Assembly (NCBI RefSeq): GCF_000003855.2
Contig: NW_003101677.1
Coordinates: 562,392-626,391 of the forward strand
Source of the DNA: Blastomyces gilchristii SLH14081
Lineage: Eukaryota; Ascomycota; Eurotiomycetes; Onygenales; Ajellomycetaceae
Direction of reading: 5' to 3'
Length of the DNA stretch: 64,000 nucleotides
Of this stretch, positions 56,803 through 64,000 are shown piece by piece (within the stretch, counting starts at the first letter, position 1; each line of letters opens with the position of its first letter). Made by a program: the position numbers and the translations under genes. The notes under the pieces are model-generated. The model was not told the origin of the DNA and searched no databases. It saw nothing but the letters and a program-made list of their open reading frames with translations.

Positions 56803-58060
56803 TCATAAGATATTTAATATTATTCTTGATTTCAATGTCATTCAGCTGAGATAGCTCTGTCTTAGAACATTACTTATAGAGCTTCAAATAGAAAATGTGA
56901 AAAATAGAATGCATTGATTTCAATTCTGAGAGTAATTTTAACTTCTATATCTGCTTATTCATCACTCTTATTATCAGAAAAGATTCTAATCATCACTCAC
57001 TGAGCTTCTTACACAGTCTCATTATCTTAATATTTTTTACTGAAAGTAGCACTTGATTCTCTATCAAGAACTTCATTGAAAGATGTTTTCAATTATAGTA
57101 TTCTATCTATTACTTCTGAGTACAGTGAATGCTTTTCACTGTCTTCTTATGAATTTTATTCAAAAGTTTCAATCTCACTTTTACTTCTGACACTGAGAGA
57201 TACTCTGTTCTCTGTATCTGTTTAATATTCTGACTATCTATCTCTCTCTTTGAAATGTCATCTGTGATGTGACTGAGTAATGAAGAACTATATTCATAAT
57301 AAGTATAGAAAGAAGATACTTTTAAGATTGCATTCTTTACATTGTTATATATGAATTCAGCAGTCAGAAGATGTTTAAGCCAATTATTCTGATAATATGA
57401 ACAGAATACTTGAAGATGCTGTTCTAATATCTGATTCTAATATTCAGTCTAGTCATCTATCTGTGAATGAAATGCAGTACTGAGAAGACATCTTATTATA
57501 AGATAATAGCAAAAAGCTGATCAGTATTTACTGATGAAGAGAAATTCTTAATCTGTTATTAACAATTTCAGAGCACTGTGATTATAAATAATGATATCTA
57601 AAAATAGATCAGTCAATTCAGAGGCTTTAATCTTTTTATAAGTAGAAATATATTTTATCATCTTCATAAAACAGTTGATAATAATCAAAATTGAGTCATA
57701 TTCTTTGACTCTTGTTGACTTCAGCAGATCAACTATGAAATTCATTAATAAATTCTATCATAAGCTTTTTAAAACAGACAGTGATATTAACTCACTATAT
57801 TGCTTATACTGCAGAATCTTTATTCTTTGATAGATATTGTAAGTATTAATATACTCTTTGACATCTGCTCAGAGCTTGTTTTAAATATATTTATATTTTA
57901 GAAGCTTCTCAGTCTTCTCTAACTCAAAGTGCTTCACATGAGAATTATTATAATAAATTCTCAATAACTTCTGACACATCATTCTGCTATAAGAGATGAA
58001 GACTGAATCATTCAGCAGTAGAAGTTCACATTCTTCTAGTTATCAGTGACTTGATTTCTT
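56803..58060 (-). pseudogene. G3 integrase, degraded
   Basis: Minus strand. The zinc-binding part at about 57880-58030 includes HVKHFELEKTEKLLKYKY (H-x-G-H-F-G-x-x-K-T type) and ADVKEYINTYNIYQRIK (both Cys now Tyr). The core's open frame 57745-57548 reads MNFIVDLLKSTRVKEYDSIL and then NCFMKMIKYIST, ending at KLLITD, with the first catalytic Asp (D in NFIVDL) present. The C-terminal part to about 56810 has no evident chromodomain. Confidence 0.83.
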
Positions 58061-58399
58061 AGCAGTATCATCTCACTCAGAGTCTGTCTCTTTTAAGTTT
58101 GAACTAAATTCTTTCTTCTTCAACTTCTGACTTCAAGCTGCAGTAGAGATATTCCTCCTCTGTAACTTATTAATGAATTTCAAAAGTAGTTAAATTAAAA
58201 GATTGTAGACTATTTTATTCTTTATCAATTCAATGATAGTAAGATATAATATGAGAAGCTTATAATCTTCAGTGTCAGTTCTCTACAGAGATCTGAGTTT
58301 TCTTTCATCTTCTATACTGAGTTATATAGCTGTCTTATCAGTACTGTTTCTAAGCTTCAGAGAATCTTAATCCTCTGCAGCTAGCTTCTTCTGCAGTGA

Positions 58400-60200
58400 T
58401 AACAGAGATTCTTTTATAGAATTTTTCTTCATATCAATGATATTATAATCAGATTATTTAGACAGTGTGTCAGCAGAGTTCAGCTGATCTGAATAGTATT
58501 AAATATAGAAATCATACTCTGAAAGCAGCTCTGCTTATCTGACTTGACATTCTGTCAAGCTCTTTGTTGTTAAGAAGTAATATAGATTTATATGATTAGT
58601 GAGAACTTGCACTGAGAAGTTACTATTCTGAAGATAATATTATCAGATCTTAAAGAATTCAATAATTACTAATATCTCTTAATCATGAATATTATATCTT
58701 CTCTGTATAAGTGATAACTTCTTGAAGAAGAAGATCACTGATCTTTATTCACAGTGTCTTATAGATTTTATAAAAAAGTCTTCTTTTACAGACATTTCAT
58801 TGTCTGTATTCTCAGAGATGATTATTCTCTGATTCTTTCAACATTGAAAGATCTCTGATATCAACTATGAAAAGATTTCACAGATCTTATTTCTGAATAT
58901 ATCAGTCTCACACTGACTGAGTAAGTCAGAGTTAAAGTGATTCAGTATTATAATATCTGTAAAAGCTTATTTCAATTCTACAAATATCTGCACAGTATCT
59001 TGAATGAGAATAAATGATTCTATTTTTCTATCTTTCACACTTTTCTTTAACAAATCTGTAAGAGAGACAGTAATCTGTGAATGTGTATAGATAAATCATC
59101 TGTAGAAATTCATAAATTCTAGAAACATCTGCATGTTACAGTATATTCACAGCATCAGTCAGTTCTCAATAATGAAGACCTGGCTTCTATTTATTGAAAT
59201 ACTGTTTATCTCAATAATATAATCTAAGAAATCAATCTTCTGCATATAGAATGAGCATTTTTCAGTATTTGTATAGAGTTAATACTGTCTCAAGTGACTT
59301 AATACTTCTCAAACATGAGTATCATGTTCTTTCTTCATTTTCAAGAAGATTAAAATGTCATCTAAGTATACTATACAGAAGACATTGACAAGACTCTGCA
59401 GTGTCTCATTTATATAGATTTGAAAGATGGCTGAAGTGTTACAAAGATCAAAAGATAAAACAAGATATTCAAAATTACTGTACTTAATATAAAAAGCTGT
59501 TTTTCAAATATCATCTTCATTCACTCTGATTCTATGATAGATATTCTGTATATCAATCTTTGAGAATATCTTTGCTTCAGATAATCAATTAATTATCTTA
59601 TCAATTAATGATAATGAATAGTAATTCTTAATTATCATCTTATTATGACCTCTGTAGTCTATATATAGATATAGTCTACTATTCTTCTTGAGTATAAAGA
59701 GTATAGATATCTTCATTGAACTCTTTAATGAGTATATTCAGTTCTTTAATTACACTTTCTCAAGATATTTATACAGAATATTCAATTTCTTTATAGATAA
59801 GTTGTAAAGAGACTCATACAGTGTTATTACATCATCTTCAAGATAAATCTTATATTATATCTTGATATCAGAAAACTTCACTACTTCTCTTTTCAAAAAG
59901 ATATTCTTATAATCTATAAAGAGACATTATGTATATTCATCTTCAATGACAGATACTGCTGCTAATCTTGCAGTAAGAATAATAACTTCTTCATCTATTC
60001 TCAAGTCTCAGTTATCTGCTACACAGTATATTGACTCTATCTTTTTCTCAAGATTCTTTTAGTGAAACTCTTCAGATTTCTCTATTACTGTCTCTTCATT
60101 ATTAAGACAGTATTATTACATCTGAGTGACTCAGTCAATAAGAGAATTGTTTTCTCTCAATTATAGAAAATCTAGAATAATGTTCTTATCTATGATATTA
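58400..60200 (-). pseudogene. G3 reverse transcriptase, RNase H and protease region, degraded
   Basis: The RT catalytic box at 59348-59375 (minus) reads VYLDDILIFLK, the only intact YLDD in the window, followed by KKEHDTHV and SHLRQYY. The upstream palm blocks lie at 59400-59720. RNase H is at about 58400-58980. Protease and linker should lie at 59900-60200 but I could not identify the active site. Stops interrupt all parts. Confidence 0.82.
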
Positions 60201-60204
60201 ACAG

Positions 60205-60710
60205 TAGACTGACCGTGTGACCGTGTCTGGGACCAGGACCAGAATATTTGATGGTCCCATTACCAATTCAACTGATTCTATTACACTGTTTTAACATTAG
60301 ATAGTAGTCCCATACTGTCCAAGTGGGACTTACTGTCTACTCTTGTCACATTTTCCAAATGGGACCATGATTTCCACTTCTCAATTTAAATTATTTTTAT
60401 TGCTTTAAATGACTTCAAATCTCATTTGAGCGTTACCAAAAAGCGTTACTTTTTAAAAAATTAAAAATAGTCTAAAAAAAACCTTAAAATGTCTAAAAAT
60501 AGTAACTTTATGTCAAGAATAGGATTAAATGAGATCAAATAAGACCACTTTCTCATTTTTTTCAAGTCATGGTTTCATTTTAAGATCTGATATATAGTCA
60601 CTTTGCATGTTTTTTTAATGACTAGTCTCAGCGGGATTCACGCCAAGAAATGTATGAGATCAGATCAAATGAGACTAAACATGAAATTCATGATTCTAGC
60701 GGCCAGTCTA
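60205..60710. mobile_element. MITE-3: hAT-like non-autonomous DNA transposon, least mutated copy
   Basis: 506 bp, perfect 8-bp TSD attaacag (60197-60204, 60711-60718). Termini tagactgaccg / cggccagtcta. It keeps tctgggaccagg and ggtcccattacc where the other copies show transitions, so it is closest to the ancestral sequence and useful for reading the mutation context. Confidence 0.9.
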
Positions 60711-60718
60711 ATTAACAG

Positions 60719-62060
60719 TGTGAAGAAGCAGACTGCTCTTCTTGAAGATTTCTTCTAAGTTTGTAATCACACACTTCACTTGAATTATATTAAAATAATG
60801 ATACTTTATTTTATCAGTAAATTTTATATGATCTGATAAGTCTATCTTCTTTCAATTCTTCATTAAAGAAAAGAAATAGAATATGAAGTTAATATTTATC
60901 TCAGAGTTGAGTAGACATCTCACTAATATCTTCTTATTTGAGATATGTATTGTGATTGTAATATAAACTTAGAGATATGAGAATTATTAATTCTTTATTT
61001 CTTTCTCTTCTTTATCTTTCATGAATACATTTGTCAGAAGAGAAGTTAACTTTGAGAAGATATCTTCTCAGTTTTTTCTCTTCTTCAGCTTCTTATAATT
61101 ACTAGTATAGTAATTATTAGCTCTGCAGTTAAAATAGAGATCTTTATTAATTCTTTTTCAATATTTCTTCACAGTGAGTGAAGAATCAGAATACTTGAAA
61201 TTCTTCTTTACTTTCTCTATACTAGAGCTGTCACAGTGTCATTTAAATTCTGTTATTAATTACTTAGAAGAAGTCTTATTGATCTTTTTCTCAGAGTATT
61301 AATTATTTAAATAGATCTGAGAAGTCAAGTTAACAAGCTCAGTGTGATTGATTGATAAACTCTGATACTGTGATATCATTATTCATATCTTATAAGTCAG
61401 CTTTGTAAGATAAAGCTGTATTTTTAATTGATTCAAATCATCAGTTAATTTCTCTTAATATTCTTCAAATCTTACATTGAAATCAGAAGAATTCTCATCA
61501 TCTTATTAATATAATGAGTTGAACTGCTGTACTACTGTAAAGCTGTAGTTATGATGATCTTTGATTTGATTCAGTAGAAAGTCTTTGAATTCTTCTCAAG
61601 TTATAATAGTATTGATACACTCAAGCTTTCTCTTCTTAATAGCTCAAGTAGTTGCAGAGATGTCTTCAAGAAGGTTGACAGTGTATATTACTTATATCTT
61701 ATAAGTATTAAACTGACTTGAATTAAGATGGAATTTTCATTCAAGAATACAGATAAAGCTGTGAAATTCAGATAATGTATTTTTCTTATAACTCAGAGAA
61801 TCTCTGATCTTAATCTCTCTATCTTCATAATAGATGTAGATGTGTAGAGATCACAGCAGTGATAGCATAGTTAAAGAGCTTATATCAAAATATGCAGCAG
61901 GTTCAGAAATCTTGAATTTCTGTTAGAGTAGAGATATACACACTCTAGAAGATAATGTGAAGTGTCTCTCAGAGAGTGAGATCAGATCAGTCTCAGCACA
62001 GATATATAAGATTATATCAGTCTGTTAATAGAGCTTGACTGATTCAAACTTGTAATCAGA
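60719..62060 (-). pseudogene. G3 gag, degraded
   Basis: The zinc knuckle at 61095-61139 (minus) reads YFNCRANNYYTSNY: in the C-X2-C-X4-H-X4-C pattern the first and last Cys and the His are all Tyr, each a single transition. Upstream the minus strand is Glu/Lys/Leu-rich. Stops are frequent. It begins just inside the 5' LTR. Confidence 0.72.
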
Positions 62061-62075
62061 TTAAGTGATTTAAAT

Positions 62076-62608
62076 TGTAATATAACAGAACTGAAGCAGT
62101 GACTAGTTAATAATATTATGTAGAGATAGTTGTTTAAGAAGCTGTATAAATGAGCTTAACTATCTTACTTAAATAGTAAGCTCATAGACTACAGAGTTAT
62201 TGTGAGAATATCACAGATATGATATTTAGTATACTAAGAAGATTGTATGAGAAATGCAGTAACTTGTGTATATATTTCAGTAGAAGAAAAATGAATTACT
62301 GACTTCTTTGATAAGAAGCCAGTATCTAGCTATTCTATATAGATAATGAGTGAATACTCTTCTCTCATTTCATGAGCAAGAATAGTCAGAGTGATACCTC
62401 AGCAGTGCCTCACTATCAAGGAAGAGTAATCTGCTGATCTTGTATAGAAGCAGAGTTCTCATATTCATCAATTAAATCTTTCTATAATATATCAGAATGA
62501 TGTTATAGAGTAGTTGAAAACCGGTTCAAACAGAATAAAATCATCTGCATGAAAGCGATGGGCCGTGTGAAACCGCAACAGGGCCTTGGCGCGGCCGGGA
62601 GCGTGACA
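62076..62608 (-). repeat. G3 5' LTR (533 bp)
   Basis: Same length as the partner. Its outer end (62555-62608, gcgatgggccgtg to gagcgtgaca) is strikingly unmutated and CpG-rich, while the inner part (62076-62400) is more mutated than the partner. The plus open frame at 62549-62791 spans the border and is spurious. Confidence 0.87.
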
Positions 62609-64000
62609 GTATATGAAGTCTCTCACTTAAGAATAGCAGAGACTTTCTCAGAATTCATTCAAATTCTCTTACTAGCTTCTATGATAAAGCCTAGATATTT
62701 TATACTTTTGACTTTAAAATCATACTTGTCAATATCTATTGATAGTTCTGTCTGTTATAATTATTGTAATACTTTTTACATATATTCTTGATATTCTTTT
62801 CTGAATTCATCAGTGAAGATGAGAATATTATCTAAATATACAGCTACAAACTTATTAAGGAAATTTCAGAGTGCTCAGTTGATATACTTCTGAAATATAC
62901 TGAGAGTATTAGTCAGTTCAAAGAGTGTGACTACTTATTCAAAGAGATTATAACATGTTTGAAATACTGTAAGATATTCATCTTCTTCAGTGATACAAAT
63001 CTTATAAAACATGATAATAATATCTAGCTTTGTAAATCATTGAGCTTATCTGATACATGCTAGAGTTTTATTGATAAGAGATAAGAGATAATAATCTTTC
63101 TTTATCAATCTGTTCAGACCTTAATAGTTCACACAGAATTAAAGTTCTTTATCTGATTTCTTTGTAAAGAGAATAGAAGCTGCAGTAAAAGAGTTGTTAA
63201 TATATATAAATCTCTTATTTAATAGATTATTGAGTATCTTCTGAAGAAGAAGAAGTTCATCTTAAGATATATTATAAAGAGAGTCTTATAATAACTCAGA
63301 GTTCTTATCATTCTTCTTTTCTAACTTGATACTGTGATTCACTTCTGAGTCTTGTAAAGAAAGTATATTTATAATATTATCTTATCAGAAGATATCCAGA
63401 TATTCATAATATTATTGAGAAAGTTTTATGTGAGAATCTATTATTATAGTACAGAATAACTTTTCTAGAGCTTTCTTAATATCAGCTAGACTAACAGAAT
63501 AGATTAATACATAATTCTGCTGTTAATAACTTTATCAGTGACTCTGTCAGTGATTTTAATAATGACTTCTTTTTCAGAGTATTTTATAAGTGTTGACAGA
63601 AATCTGTGTAAGATTCATAGTCTTGTGAATATTATCTTCATAAATTCTATCATAGTTAGGAAATATTAAGCTTCTGTTTTAAGCATTTAATAAGATGTCT
63701 TGTTCAGATAGTCAGACAAGTTCTAGTATAAGATTATAGTCAAGATTATTAACTTTATATATATAGACATCTTCACATTGATGTTCTCTGACATCTATGT
63801 TTAATTTCATCATATAATGAGTGTGAATGTCTTTTGAATTATTAAATTCTGTGAGAAGTCAGAGTCTTAATAAGAGAATACTGTATACACTGAAGATTAT
63901 AACATTTTACAACTGAAGGTTTAATCATTGTATAATGACATAGACCGCTGTCTATCATAGCTTTCATATTATATATATCATCTAATACAGTAGATACAAG
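62609..64000 (-). mobile_element. G1f: partial family-1 chromovirus (RT to protease)
   Basis: Minus-strand family-1 sequence colinear with G1d about 22880-24225 and continuing off the window. It starts abruptly at gtatatgaagtctctcac next to the G3 LTR, so its RNase H, integrase and 3' LTR are absent here. RT at about 62640-63330, linker to about 63680, protease at 63690-64000. The catalytic box region near 62810-62850 reads a YLDN-like form. Stops throughout. Confidence 0.82.

Larger units (their letters stand above)
52560..62608 (-). mobile_element. G3: family-3 gypsy element with MITE and LINE inserts
   Basis: Bounded by 533-bp LTRs (52560-53092 as 3' LTR, 62076-62608 as 5' LTR). Minus-strand order is gag, (MITE-3), protease, RT, RNase H, integrase, then a long 3' region containing LINE copy 3 and MITE-2. 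Without inserts it is about 7.8 kb. The flanks disagree: left is family-2 (…ctatat), right is family-1 (gtatatgaag…), with no matching TSD, so it may be a recombinant of two copies. Confidence 0.82.

Noticed and set aside
62549..62791. 80-codon plus frame with a GC-rich start
   Set aside because: It spans the border between the G3 LTR and the G1f pol remnant, so it is an accidental join.

Overview
The window looks like repeat-packed heterochromatin from a filamentous fungus, most likely Pezizomycotina. I base that on chromodomain-bearing Ty3/gypsy retrotransposons, a Tad-like LINE with a C-terminal RNase H, and transition-dominated (C to T, G to A) hypermutation that has filled every coding region with stops. 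The DNA is AT-rich. I found no intact gene and no convincing host protein-coding gene. Almost all of the 64 kb can be explained as transposons inserted into transposons.

Layout, worked out by hand from LTR ends and target-site duplications (TSDs). The oldest visible layer is a gypsy family-2 copy (G2a), left as fragments at 8651-9515, 45563-45719 and 51455-52559. Three family-1 chromoviruses are inserted in it: G1b (1870-8650, +), G1c (9516-45557 including its inserts, -, TSD aaagt) and G1e (45725-51449, +, TSD ttcta). G1b is itself hit by G1a (1-1869, inside its 5' LTR), by a tRNA-headed chimera (2256-3284) and by a MITE (6260-6766). G1c is hit by a second chimera (10924-12614), by family-1 copy G1d (13067-26058, TSD gtgac, which carries full-length G2b at 14080-21328, TSD taaaa), by full-length G2c (27657-34905, TSD ctaat) and by family-4 element G4 (35935-44269). 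Subtracting the inserts leaves 5.7 kb for G1c, which matches G1d and G1e and supports the model. At the right, family-3 element G3 (52560-62608) carries two MITEs and a 5'-truncated LINE. It is followed by a partial family-1 copy, G1f (62609-64000).

The most unusual content is the pair of GC-rich inserts at 2256-3284 (-) and 10924-12614 (+). Each has a 13-bp TSD, starts exactly at base 1 of a tRNA-like Pol III promoter module with A and B boxes, continues into a 640-670 nt GC-rich non-coding body, and then switches to the 3' end of the Tad-like LINE with its TAA-repeat tail. The two bodies are homologous and end at the same point, yet they join the LINE at different positions (281 and 942 nt from its end). 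This is what template switching during LINE reverse transcription, from LINE RNA to a discrete Pol III-type RNA, would leave behind.

The elements encoded their own mobility: Gag, aspartic protease, reverse transcriptase, RNase H and integrase, with a chromodomain in families 1 and 2. All copies seen here are dead. The MITEs needed a hAT-type transposase and the chimeras needed the LINE reverse transcriptase; neither source is intact in the window.
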